From contig BDSI01000056.1 in NCBI GenBank assembly GCA_003117195.1, forward strand, positions 531,467-595,466: a stretch of 64,000 bases of DNA. Direction: 5' to 3'. The position numbers and the translations under genes are program-made. This DNA comes from Eudorina sp. 2006-703-Eu-15 (taxonomy: Eukaryota; Chlorophyta; Chlorophyceae; Chlamydomonadales; Volvocaceae). Below the pieces are notes generated by a model. That model made no database searches and had not been told where the DNA came from. It saw only the letters and a program-made list of their open reading frames with translations. Shown here in pieces: positions 24,361-36,900 of this stretch; the stretch's first letter is position 1; each line of letters starts with the position of its first letter.

Positions 24361-27300
24361 ATGAATCCCGCCACAGCGCCTTGCGTTGGCAACCGGCCCC
24401 ACACGCGCGGCCGTCTGCATTGGAAAGGATGTAGCCACAATGTACACAGCAGGCTCGTCTGCCGCGTGCTGGCGCCTCCGGAGGCTCCTGGTCGGCGACC
24501 GCGCAGCGCGTCCGTCGATGTCTCCCAGACCCCGTCCACTGCGGCTCCCCAGACGGACTTCTGGTCTAGCACCACATCTTTCGCGTCTCAACTGCTCAGC
24601 CATTTCCGGGTGCCGGCGTTCGCTGCGGCGACACCAGACGCGGTGCGTCCGAAAGTCGCCTACGCAATGCTGACACAGGCAGGCGCCACCAAGCGCGCGG
24701 CCGGTCCCGCACTTCACGGCTGCTTCCAAGTTGGAGAGAATGCAACTTCATGCAGCTAAAACTCTACTTTCTGCCCCTGCGTTGCTCAATGACGCAGGTG
24801 CTCCGAGAGGCCTCCACCAAGGAGCGCGAGCTGCAGAGCGCCAAGGCGCCCCTCGACGTGTCCGCCTTCCTCTCTCCCGTGGGCGTGTGGGAGCTGAAAC
24901 ACATTCGCAAGCTGTCCTCCCTCACCGGCCTGACCTACTACATGCACCTCGTAACGGTGAGAGGACACCCCCACCCCCGGGATCGCGCCCATCCGAGACC
25001 CCCCAGAGGGGGACAGCCGGGGCCCGGCAGCCGGGACTTTCTCCCGGCGGCCGCGGGCCTTGTCACATGTCTTGCGATTTCTGCTGGGGCCGCGCCCTTG
25101 CGAAACTGTGACACTTCCGTTGACGCTGTTGGGGGACCATGTCTCGCCCCGCCGTCCCTCTGATGCAGCCCCGGCGGCTCATGCGGATGCACGGCCTGGA
25201 GCTGGTCGCCACCTCTCGGGCCTGTGACATAAGGCCCTACGAGCACAACAAAACGGCGGAGGAGGTGGGCGCCGACGGTGACGGCATGGCGGTCTCCGTC
25301 AACGACGCCCGGGAGGTGTACCAGGCGTTGAAGCGCGACGGCAGGGCGGCAGCGGTGGGGCCCGCGGGACCAGGACCAGGCCTGCCGGGCTCGTCCAACA
25401 TCGTTTCGCTGGCACGGGAGGTGCCGTACGAAGTCGTGTCGCCGCCGGGTCAGCAAGAGGCCGCGCCGTCGGTTTGGGCTGGGTTCGGCGGCGGCGGGGG
25501 CAGCGGAGGCGGCGGCGGCGGCCCGTCGTGGCCTGTGCCGCCCTCAGTGATGGGTCCGGCGGCGACGTCAGGTGCCACTGGGGGGCCGCAGCAGCCACAG
25601 CCGCCGTCATCGTCAGGGAGCTCGGGCGGCGCCGCGGCGACGTCACCGGCGCCGAACGCTCTTCCGAAGCTGCTGCGCACGCCGGCAGAGATCGTGGCGG
25701 CCAAGCTGGCGGAGGCTGCGGCCGCCGCGTCAGCGGCGGCGTCGGCTACGCCGGCGGCGACCGCGCTGGCTTCGGCCGCGGAGAGCCTGTACGCAGGTCT
25801 GGCGTCGTTGCCCATCGGCGGGGCCCTCGTGGGCGCCAACAGTCGGCCGGCGAATGCGCTGCCGCAGGCGGCGGCGACGCCGCTGACGTCAACGGCGGCT
25901 TCTATGGACGACGCCGCGGCAGCGGCAGCGGGTGCGGCGCCGCAGCGTCCCGCAACGTCGAGCCGGCGCGGCGCTGATGGCGGCGGCAGCGGCGCCGCCG
26001 CCGCCGCGGCCTCCGCCACAGCCGCCGGCGTTACAGGCGGTGTCGGCGGCCACAAAGCCACGGCGGCGTCGATCGCTGCAATGGCCAACGAACAGATTCG
26101 TCAGCAGACGCTGCGGAGTCTCGGCTTCGGTCTCACACGCAGCAACGGTAACGGCGGCGGCATGGCGGCCGTTGGCGCTAGCGGCCTGATGCAGTCTTCC
26201 GCGCCGGCCACCGCCGCCGCTGCCGCCCTCCTTGCATCTCAGCCCGACGCTGCCTCCTCCTCCTCCTCCCTGACGTTTTCCTCCAGCCCGTCGTTTGCCT
26301 GCCCGTCCGAGTGGTTCGTCGTAGACGACCCCGCCACCCACACGCGCGTGTTCGTGATCCAGGGCTCCGACACCCTAGACCACTGGAAGCTCAATCTGAC
26401 ATTCGATCCGGTGCCGTTTGAGGACCCGGCTCTGGGGGTCAAGGTGGGCGAGCCGGGGGGAGGGCCGCGGGGCGGGTTGTGTCGCGCGGCAGGGGGCGCA
26501 GGGGGTTCGGGACCGGGGGGCATTCCGGGTGGGGGCCGCAGGCGAGAGGAGCCGCCCGAGGGAGTCGGGGGAGGGAGAAGGCAGGGAGGGAGGGGAGGGG
26601 GATACATGGGTGGAGGCCACTGGCGCCGAAGGCAGTGGTGAGGTGCGGGCTGGATGGTACGTTGTGCGGCGGTTGGGAGCAGATGCCGGCTGTGGATCCT
26701 GTGGCCAGGTCCTTGTGGGTTATTCTGTGGGTGCATGTCGCTGGGTCGCGCATTCCCCTCCACCTACCGCACAACCGGGGCTCCTCTCCCTACCAACGCC
26801 CACTAACAACCGATTTTGGGACGCCCCGCTGATGCCGCCGCCGCCGCCGCCATCCCAGGTGCATCGGGGCGTGTACGCGGCCGCTCTGGCCTTGTACGAC
26901 AGGTTCCTGCCGCTGGTGTACGAGCACATTGAGTCGTCGCCATTCTCCAAGATCGCCTTCACGGTGAGACCCGGGGGCCGGCGCGGGTGGCCGGGGGGAG
27001 GGCCCAAGGGGGCCGATCTCGCCCTCGCTCGGCTGGGGTGGCCGAGGCGCCTGTCCCCAACATCCGCCCGACAAGTATCCCGCGCATGTGGCTGTCTCAT
27101 CTCATCTCATCTTGGCGAGAGTGGACGGGGGATGAGAACCGTCCGCCAACGCAGCTTGTCGTGCACCGCAGCTGCCGCCCGCGACCGCCGCCACGCTTGG
27201 GACGGCGTGTGGGGGCCTGGGGTGGTGTGAGTTGCCCTCTCCGGGAGCTGCGCCGTCTCCCACACCCATCAACTCAACACCCACCTGCGCTGTGTGCCCG

Positions 27301-29455
27301 CCCGCGGTCGTCCCGGGGCCTGCCCTCCCCTCCCCTGCCCTCAGGGCCACTCCATCGGCGGCAGCCTGGCCACCCTCCTCATGCTCATGTACCGCTGCCG
27401 GGGGGTGCTGCCGCCGCACTCCATCGCCACCGTCTACACCTTTGGCGCCCCCGCCGTGTTCTGTCAGACGCACCAGCACGGCGGCGGCCAGCCGGGCCAG
27501 CCCGGCGGCGGCCGCCCGACCTCGACCTCGCCGGTGCCCTGCCCTCCCTCAGGCTCCAACTCCTGGGTGTCCCCATCGCTCTGGTCGCTCGGGTCCATCA
27601 GCTCCAGCGTCGGCTCGGCCAGCAGCGTCAGCAGCGTCGAGGTAAGAGGGGAGGGAGGGGCCTCAGTGCCTGCAGGGGGGGACCTGGGACCGCTGTGCCT
27701 AGTACGCGACATGACCGGTTCGGGCGGGTTGTAGGCGAGTAGTCGGCCGAATAGCAGCATGTCCGGGCCGGGGTGTGGGACGGGGACTTTGGCTGGGAAT
27801 GGGAATGGGTCGGCGGTCGCTCGCCAACAGATGCTCGACCTCTCCCCTCCGCGCTGCTCTAGGTGACGCAAACTCGCGCGAACATCCCCTTTCACCCCAG
27901 CCCCCCTCCTGCGATGAGCCCCCCCTGCCCATCTGGACTGTGCTCTGGCAGGCAGCGCAGTATGAACACCGCATGTCACCGCATGTCACCGCATGTCACC
28001 GCATGTCACCGCATGTCACCGTATGTCACCGTATGTCACCGTATGTCTTACCAGTTTCCTAAACCTCGCGCCGAATTCGTTTCTCTGGGTTTGGTTTCCT
28101 CCCTTGGTAACCCCCCTCCCCATCCGTATCCCGCCCGCTGCAGGACCCCGCGCCTGCCCCTGCCCCCGGAACGGCGGCTGCCGCAACCTCCCTCCCCGCG
28201 GCCCCCCCTGGAGCTGCTGGTCCATCCTCGATGACCTCGTCCGGGCCCTCACCCTCGGCCCCTGCCGACCACAGTCCCGGGTGCGCCTGCGGGGCGGACA
28301 TGATGCTGGCGCGACTGCACCTGTCGCCCCAGGTCGTGCGCAACGTCATCATGGCTCGCGACATTGTGCCCCGCGCCTTCACGTGCGATTACAGTCCCGT
28401 GGCCGACATCCTCAAGTCGTGGGGCAGCTCGTTCAAGGAGCATGTCTGCCTCAACAGGTGCGACTGCGACTGCGAGTGCTGGAGGGGGCGGGAGGGGGGG
28501 CCCGGGAAGTTAAGAGTTGGTAGACCCCCTCTCAGTGGATCCGGGGTCGCTGTATCTAGTCTCTGTTGGCATGTACAGCGCTTCCACCGGCTGCGCGCCC
28601 ACCTATCGATCGTTTTGTGGCCTGACCTACCAGACCACCTGTCCTGACAACAACGGAGCAGCGCCGGCTCTCTTGTACACATACACACGCACGCACACAC
28701 ACACAGGGCTTCGCTTCTCGCGGTTTCTTTTCACACAGACACACACACAGACACACGCCTCGCGACACTGAGCCTCCCTCCCCCCTCCCGCGTGTGTCGC
28801 TGCCGCTGTCCCCCTCTCCCGGCAATGTCCTGTACAACCCCCGTCCCGGTTCTCCTCCAGGCACGGCCGCAAGCACCTCTACTACTTCGTGGGCCGTATG
28901 TTCATCCTGCAGCCCGACTCGTGGCACTCCTTCACCACCGACATGGACCACCCCATGCTGCCGCCCGGGCCCGAGCTCTACACCCTCACAGACCCCGCGC
29001 ACGCGCCCCACCCGCTGCGCACTGCGGCGGAGTTGGAGGCGGCGGAGGCAGCGGCGGAGGTGCAGCCGCCGGCACCCTCCGCCGCGGCGGCCCCCGCGCA
29101 GCCGGCCGCGCGAGCCGCCGCACGCAGCGTCATGGAGGCTGTCTGGGAGCTGATGGACTGTCCCCACCCGCTAGAGACCCTGGCGGACCCGGGGGCCTAC
29201 CTCGCTAGCGGCAGCATCTCCCGCTACCACAACCCGGACAACTACACTCGGGCGCTAGGCCGCATCGTGCACCTCAAGCGCCTCGCGGAGCGCCGCACCA
29301 TTGCCGGGGCGGCGCCGGCCGCGGGGGCGGAGCAGCCGCTGCCCGCATCGGCGGCGTCGACGGGGCGGGCGGGAGAGGAGGCGGCGGCGGCTGGGGCGGC
29401 GGTCCAGTGGGACAGCTCGGATGCACTGGATACGGTACGGACCTGGGGTTGGTGA
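24361..29455 (+). CDS. PLIP: PLIP-type plastid lipase (class 3 lipase, phospholipase A1/galactolipase)
   Basis: PLIP enzymes are plastid class 3 lipases that release fatty acids from phosphatidylglycerol or galactolipids. Exons: 24361-24642, 24798-24956, 25169-26443, 26859-26963, 27345-27641, 28144-28457 and 28861-29455. Phases agree, giving 1008 residues. The first about 60 residues are Arg/Ser-rich with LVCRVLAP, like a plastid transit peptide. Exon 2 has [18 protein letters not shown]. Exon 3 holds a long Ala/Gly/Ser-rich insert, then EWFVVDDP and [18 protein letters not shown]. Exon 5 opens with the nucleophile elbow GHSIGGSLA (Ser about 610) and [10 protein letters not shown]. Exon 6 has [14 protein letters not shown] (likely catalytic Asp about 779). 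Exon 7 has [29 protein letters not shown] and [12 protein letters not shown] (likely catalytic His about 934). The exon 1 donor is ambiguous: GTGCGT at 24643 is preferred, and a later phase-0 GT near 24729 is possible. A further 3' exon after 29427 cannot be excluded. Confidence 0.92.
27971..28047. repeat. Tandem decamer repeat in a PLIP intron
   Basis: About 7.7 copies of a 10-base unit: five GCATGTCACC followed by GTATGTCACC variants. It lies inside the intron between exons 5 and 6 of the lipase gene. Confidence 0.95.
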
Positions 29456-32400
29456 CGCCGGCGGACATGGCGGCTGCCGCTGACGTCTGGCGCTAGCTAG
29501 CATGTGCCAGGATCGGAGGTGCACGATGCCGGTCGGACGGGCGCTGGGGTACCCGGTCGCGGTTGCGATGCGTCGCTGCACGGCCGCGAAGGCGCTGTGC
29601 GCCGGAGCCGGGCTGCGGCTATGGCTCGCTGTGTTCTGTTTTCTGTTTTCGACCATCGGCCATTGCGTCGTCGGTGCTTTGTTTTATTGTGTTTTTTGCT
29701 CACGCTGGATTTGTGGTAAGACAACAGCACTTCACCCGGGTTCCTTGATTGTGAGCGGTGCAGGTGTGGGATTTGTGGGGTTGCGCGTAACCCGCGCGGA
29801 GCCGGGCGCCCCTCGGGGCGGTTGCGGCTTCCTACGTGTGTGGGCGCTGGGTGGCGGCCTGTTGTGAGGCTTGCGGCCCGAGTAGCGCAGCAGCCGGGGG
29901 TGTGGTCGGGCTCGGGAGTGAGCGGGAGGCGGTTGCGGTGCGGCGACACACCTCGCCAGGCTAGCTGTGCCTCGTTGTTCGGTGATAATTGTTTGTCAGT
30001 AGTGATGTGGTGCGCGTCGGCAGACCCCGCCGGGCCTGACCGCGTGCCTTCGAAGCCCCTCTCACCCCTTACGTGACGGGACGGGGCTGGTTGGGATCTT
30101 TCTCCCCGCGCCTGTCCGTCGTACCGTTGACGTCGTACCATCGGCGCGACGCAGCGCGGCAGCGCAGCGGCCTTATGGCCCGGCTGCCTGTCTGTACATT
30201 ACACAAAGTTTTGGCAGTGTCGCAGAGTGTAGAGGACGATGAGGAACGTGTATCCAGAGACCGGTGATAGGATGCGTTTCGACAGGACAGGAAGGGAGCG
30301 TTTGGAGTTTTGTGCTAGAGGCCGCTTATCGGCGCGTGTGTGGTCGTTGGGGCTTGCGCACTTGGCGGGTTTCGACGGTGGCACGCCTTCGGCTGGCTCG
30401 CTTAGGCGGGCGTGCTCGGATGCGGGCTGGGCGGCAGGTTGGGGCGCACCGGTGCTGGCTGGGAGCGGTGCTGCTCCTGCTCCTCGTCGGTGGTGTGCGA
30501 CGTCCTTTCCAGCCGCGTTTTGGAGTCCAGAGGAACTGGGCTGAGAGGCCCTCAGCGCTGGGAGGCCTGGGAGGCTCGTCTTGCGACTGCCCACTCCCGT
30601 CGACGACCTGCCCCCTGTTTTGAGCAAGTTTTGGGGTACGGATATCAGCGGCTTCTGCCGAGAGGCTGGGAGGCCGCTGCCGTGGCTGGGGGGCAGGCAG
30701 GACAGGACGGCCATCCATGTACGACACTGCTGAAGCTGTCCGTACGTGTGCTGTCCGCTGCGTGCGGATGAGGGCCTCGGGCGGTCGCTGCGCCGCCGGG
30801 GAAGAGTGGGGAGTGTGAGCGGCCACGCGGAGGGACGGACCCGGACGGGGGCCCCGGGGCTCCGCTGCCGTGTCCCGCCGGCACCCGAGCACCCAGGCTG
30901 TGGGCACTGCAGGCTGATGATGATCTTGTGGCGCGCGTGGTGGAGGCTGACAGGGAAGGGCACGGCGGTGTTAGAGCCGCCGGCGAGGAGGTCCCGCGAT
31001 GGCACTACGCCTCCAATCCTCCTCCTTCGGATCTCTGAAGGGCGGTAACGTTGGAGTATGGCACGCAGGGGTTGGCCCCTCGCCGCGGTTGGATCCTTGT
31101 GCGCAGCAGCGGTTGGTGGGTCGGGTCGGGTTGGTCGTGAGGGTGAGACCTGAGAGCGCATGTCTGTCTCATGAGACGGCAGGCCAGTGAGTGGGCGCGA
31201 GAGCATGACCAGTATATGTTCGGCGACGGAATGCCGCCCGAACCAGCCCTTCAGAGTGTTATGTCTGTCTGTGTGTGAGTGCGCACGTGTGAGGCTGCGA
31301 GTGGGTGCATGATGAGAGGACATGTACGTGCACGTGGCCATTTCCCATTTCCCCCCCAGGAGAGCGACATTGCTGATCCACGCTCGTCCTATTTATGCGC
31401 CGGATGTATGTCCTGTCCGTTGCGCCGTGTCGTATCGTGTCGGGCGCGCTCGCCGTGGTGTTGGTGGCGAAACCATCCAGGCTGAGCGCGGCGCCGCGCC
31501 GCTTGTGCGGAGTGGCAGCGGCAGCTGTATTGATCCTCTGTTTGGTTGTGTTGTGTGCTGTTGTCCCGCACAGTCGCTTCAGTGGTGACCGTGGGTTTGT
31601 TTCTAGGGGGCGACGACCTCCAGGGGACCCCGCGCGGAGCAGGCGGTGATCCCGTGCAGTCGGCTCCAGGGGGGCACCTGCCGGGTGTGGCTGCGGCCGA
31701 GACGGGTGTCTCTGCTCTCGATGACGCTGTGCACGGTGTGCAGGCGGCGCGTGGCGGCAGAGTGCATACCCCTCTAGGTAGAGATGGGCGGGTGGCGACC
31801 TCCTTCAGGCCCTGTGTGCTTCAGCGAGGAGGGCTGCTGTAGTCGTCATTCACCGGGTAGCCACAGCCCTAAGCACCGGCGCCGGACAGCTGCCGCGCCA
31901 TCGCCCCCCGCGCACCGTCCCGCAGCCATCTCTCCCGCAGAGCCGTCAAGGCGATCCGGCTCGGTGGGGTTGGGTTGGGTCCAGGGAAATACATTCAGTT
32001 GCGACGCGGCGCCGAATGTGGGGCGGAGTTGCGCGTGCTGCCGGTTGCTGCAGTAGCTAACTGGCTGTTGCGGCTGCGGCCTTGTGTACGATTGCGGCCT
32101 TGCGGCTCGGAGGACCGGTGATGTACCGGCACGTGCTGCTTTGACCAGACGCTTTGACCAACTCTCGACGTCGCGTGCTGCGGTATCCTGCTATTGGGGC
32201 GTATTGGGTGCGCAAACGGCGAGCCTGGAGGTTGTTGCGGTCTAGGCGCTGCGCTGTGCAGGGCAGCGGGCTTGCCTGCGTCGGCCCGCGTGCCTGATTG
32301 TTGCTTATTTCTGGACTCATCTACGTTGGTCTAAAGATTCATTTGCGTGAGTAGGAATTTAGGTAGGTGCATCGCGCCGGCACGTTTCTTCATTGCTGAG

Positions 32401-33987
32401 TGATTTAGTAATCGTTGTCCGTCGTTGCCGCTGGTTCGCTTGCCGTGCTGGGCTAGCGAGGGGCAGCGTGTGGTTGCCGTGCGAGCAGTAGTAGTAGTAG
32501 GCCGTGGTGTCATCAGGACGTCACGGATGTACAACACATGTGGGTGCTGGCTGACGGCCAAGCTCCCCGCGTTACAGGGCGACGACCGCCCTCACGTTTC
32601 TACCAGTTGCAAACGTGACGTCGTTTCATAGGAGCATTTGGAAGTCAAAAGGAAGAATATCGAGAGGGTGTGCGTGTATGTTTAGCAAAGTAAAACCGTG
32701 CGTCTGTATTTGTGCATACGACTGTGTGTATGAGTACTGGCGAACTGGGTGCGGTACTGTGGTTAGCTGCAGTACGAAAACCTATCATGTACGACGCTGA
32801 CGGGTGACGGCGGCCCTCAATGACGGCGCCCCCCCAATACTTTCAACGCCCGTGAGTGAGCCTCCCGGGTGGACTCGGGACTAGTCTCCCGAACGAGAAC
32901 GGCGACGGGACAAGGCGCCCCCGACAGGGCGGCTCTTGCTCTGATGACGCAATGCTTCGACTCAATGCATCGTGTCGTGGCTTCAGCGGTCCGACCCTTG
33001 CCGTAAGGTAACCCCCACTCCAGCGACACATGAATGAACGTTACAGCGGACCCCAAAGGGATCAACGGCGTATACCAGGGCAAGCCCCAGCAGGCCCCAC
33101 CGACAAGGCGGCATGCAGCTCTTGACAACCAACGTGTCGACGCGCTTCACAACGCGCAGCCGGACATTCCTCGGACGGAGAAAGCACCAGGTTCGGACTG
33201 CAGGTCCGCAACACCTCCACATGAGGCAGCGAGCACAGCCCCGCGCGAGACACCTCAAGGGATTCCCCGCGGTCCTTACCAACCAACAAAATGTACACAA
33301 CGAGCACCCGAGAGAGTACAATACAAATCAGGAATGCAGGCTCACATGCACACAATCAGCATTCTGCAGGTTTCCTGGCAAGCACCGTGGTAATTGGTTT
33401 GGGTCGGCGGGGGGTTGCCTTCCAAAACACACACATAACACACAAACACACACGTACATCAAGAGCATGTCTCCATGTCACATTCGGAACCGGGGCCAAA
33501 TCCTGCCAATACATCGGGTCGTGATGCACCATGCTCTCAGGCTCCACATACATGGCACACCCAACGCAGCTACACGACGTGAAGACGATCCACGCGCCTG
33601 TACAGCGATGTCCTCAGCGTACCATATCTCGGCTATAAGTACATGCGAGGTGAGACAGACACGCGGCGGCAACAAACTCGACCAAAAGACAACGCCTCCT
33701 GTCGGCGCGTCTGGATCACGGCCCGGGAAAGGCCCCCCGTTGATGCAGGCGGCAACAGAGCCCCTGCCCAGCCCCTGTCCAACTCAATCAGGCCAAAATG
33801 TCGCTGACCTGCCAAACCTGCTAACCCGCGCTCTCAAGCGCAGCCGGCCCGCCAGCCACTGCCCCACACAGCTGAATGCGACAACCCGGACGCATATGCA
33901 GTGGGAGGTCAGGTCAGCGGGCGGGCGTGGCCCAGCACCCCGCCGCTCGCTGCTGCGTTGCCAGTCTGCCCGGCTGCATCACACACG
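29456..33987. other. Convergent 3' spacer between PLIP and the sigma factor
   Basis: About 4.5 kb between two facing stop codons, with GC falling toward its right half. The longest open frame (30199-31341, minus) has no domain and a composition unlike the flanking genes. I found no splice chain, RNA gene, transposon or repeat array. I did not find a plus-strand TGTAA for the lipase. Confidence 0.45.
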
Positions 33988-36900
33988 TCACCGGCTCTTC
34001 TTGCCGTACCCGGTCGTCCTCGAGGCCAGGTTAGCGCGCCCGCTCTTGAGGTCCAGCCACTCCGCCAGTCGGGAGTCATCGTCCGCGCTCAGTCGCAATT
34101 TCTCGAGCGCCCGGCCGGCGGAGAGGCGCCGCTTGCGGCCCAGCTGCGGGGCAGGCCGGAAGCGGGAGCGAGGGGCGGTTCTTGTCGGGCGCCGGTAGCG
34201 GGTGGCTGCCCGTGGCAGTCCAGTGAGTGCGGACGAGATCGGGTGCTGGGATATCGCATCAAGAGCAAATGGGGTCCGTATGGACAGCATATGGAGGAGG
34301 TCAGGGGTACCCGCTTTGGAATGAGGCCTGGAGGGCTCAGCCTTTCCATCGGAAAAACCTGCGCAGCAGGACTGTAGTAGGTGAGAGCTGGCAAAGGCTT
34401 ATTATGTAATTAATTAAGGCAAATGTAACTTGCTACAAGGACAATCCCATAGGCAGACTGGCAGAGTCGAGGGACAATGAGTCCAATAGAGATAAATATA
34501 ATGGACATATGCTTGCCCGCGGGTACGCACCTTGAGCCTGCTAGCGCCCGACTCCTTGCCCATCGCGCCGCTCTCCGCCTCCGCCCCGCCGTCCAGATCC
34601 CAGCCGCCTCTCCCCGCGCCCTGCATCTGCTGCAGCTGCGCCCGCAACTGCGCCTCTGCTGCCTCCGCTCCCTCCTCCATCTCATCCTCCTCCGCTCCGG
34701 CAACCTGCGGCATCAGCCCGTACTTGTGCCGCAGCAGCTCCGACTCGTGGCTGTCCAGGGAGGACAGCAGACCCTCCACCGCCGCCGCCATCGAGGCGCT
34801 CGCCGCGAAGTCCTCGCTGTCCATCTGCAACGAGGATCCCATGCCCTCCGCAACATCCGAGTCGTGATCCTGCGGGGCGCAGTGTGGGGCAACAGCTCAG
34901 CGGTGGAAAGGATGGTCAAACAGGAGGCGCCCCGGCGAGGGGGAGCCAGGGCACCAGTCCAGAGGAGGAAACCGACGAGTTGTCCGTTCACCGCTTGACA
35001 ACAGCAAGGTCAGCAGCCGCAGCGCCCGTCCATTCGCTGGGCCGCTGCTGCAGATGTTCCCCCTTCCGCATCTCGGTCGAGGGAGCGCAGCTGATGTGCG
35101 CGCCCGTTCCCCTCCTGCCACGCCTCCTGAATCGCCGTCCTGAAGCTGCATCGTGCACTCCGAGGACGGGCCTGTCGTGTCCGCCATTTCCCGCCCAGCC
35201 TGTCCCGTCCGGAAACTGAACCGCTTGATCACATGATCCGTCCTCATGTATCCACGTCTGCCGGTTCCCAGCACCTCGGGAGGCCACTCGGCGACGGCCA
35301 GCCCAACACAAAATGCGCGGCGACGAATGCCCCCTGCAGCGTCTGCCTTTTGTAGCCCACCTTTCAGCCTCTCAGCCCCGCGCTTCACCGCAGCACATCG
35401 ACCCGACACGGTGGACTACGCCAACTGCTGATGCTTTTAACAACGTGCTTGCCAACCTCAACAGCAACACCCAGAACGCAATGCCCCCGCCCAGAGCTTG
35501 CGCCGCCACCCTACCTGAGCACGCCACCTGCCAGCCAGCCCTGCCCCCTCATCTGTCTGCATCGCAGCCCTTTACGTCTACCCAACCCCTTCACATGCAC
35601 CCGTCCCCCTCTTTACCTGCGCCACCAGGTCCTCCAACATCTCCCCATCCGACAGCGGCGCTTCGAACGACCGGGTCCCCGCCATCGTGGCCCGCTCGAG
35701 CGCCTCCATCTCCGCCACCTGCGCCACCGACAGCCCGCTCGCGTCCGCAATCTGCTGCCTGCTGGGGTCCGTCCCCGGGGGCAGCTCCGCACGCAGCCGG
35801 GCGCGGATGGAGCGGACCCGGTCGAGCTTGGCGCGCCGGTAGGTGGTCAAGCTGCGCAGGAGTTAAGGTGGTGGTACGGCGGAGGGCGGAGGCGGGGCCC
35901 CGGGTTCACTCAGCACCGGGGTTAAAGACCGGGACCCAGATGCGGGAGCGAGGTCAGGGACCAAACTCTGTTCGGAGCCCCTGCACGCAGTCGTCGGCTT
36001 CTTGGGGGCCACGGGAACGTGATCTAGTACGGGGACGTGAACCAGTACGGGTTTTGAGGTACCGCCATGCAGGCGCGGAAACTGAGCTTAAAGGCGCATG
36101 CGCCACCGACGCCGCCGACAGCCGCGTTCAACACTTTTGCCCGCTTGTAAACCCGCGCGCCGATACACACATATGCGCCGAGGCCTCGCCATCAGCGTCA
36201 TCGCCTCTACAACTTTCCTTGCTTCCCACTATGCCGCATCCCGCTCGTCCACCCGCTACCTCCCTCGCACTGCCCCCACTCACGTGACGACGCCCGCCTG
36301 GGCCTGCACCAACCGGCTGACGTGTAACCGGATCCACCACGTGGCGTACGTCGACAGCCGGTAGCCCGCCTCCGGTTTGAACTTCCGGATCGCGTACATC
36401 AGCGCCTCCATGCCCACCGTGATAGCGTCGTCAAGCGACACACCGTTGTCGCCGACGGGGGCGGATCCGCCGCCGCCGCCGGCTCCGGCGCCCCCGGCGG
36501 CTGCAGCCGCAGCCGCAGCGGCGCCCCTAGGGGCACCGCCGCCGGCCCCCGCGCCCGTGGTCCGTACCATTCGCTTGGCGATGCTGACCACCAAGCGGTA
36601 GTTCTTCTGGGCTAGCAGGGTACGAGCCCGGTTGCCGCAGTCCAGCCGGACTCGCAGCGACCTGCGCGGACGGACCGAGAGCGAAATCAAGGGACGAAGC
36701 GGCACCATACGGGGGGTCTTTTGGGAGCACGCGTCTTCAGCACGATAGGGCCCGGCCGGGGCCGCGTGGCGACATCTAAGCTAGACCGCGTTTGCCGACC
36801 CCCCAGCAACCCCGCATGAAGTACCGAAGACGCAAGGGTCACGTTCACCTTCTCGCAAACCATCCCCTCACGCCTGCTTTCTCGACCTAATCGCGCAGTC

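Noticed and set aside
25450..26341. Long antisense frames rich in Ala and Gly opposite the PLIP exon
   Set aside because: They mirror the GC-rich codons of the sense exon, and the sense strand has splice sites and lipase motifs.
27971..28047. Regularly spaced repeats that might suggest a CRISPR-like array
   Set aside because: A simple 10-base tandem repeat with no spacers, inside a eukaryotic intron.
30199..31341. A 380-codon open frame on the minus strand in the 29.5-34 kb spacer
   Set aside because: No domain, no supporting splice signals, composition unlike neighbouring genes, and overlapping frames on the other strand. Long open frames by chance are common in GC-rich DNA.
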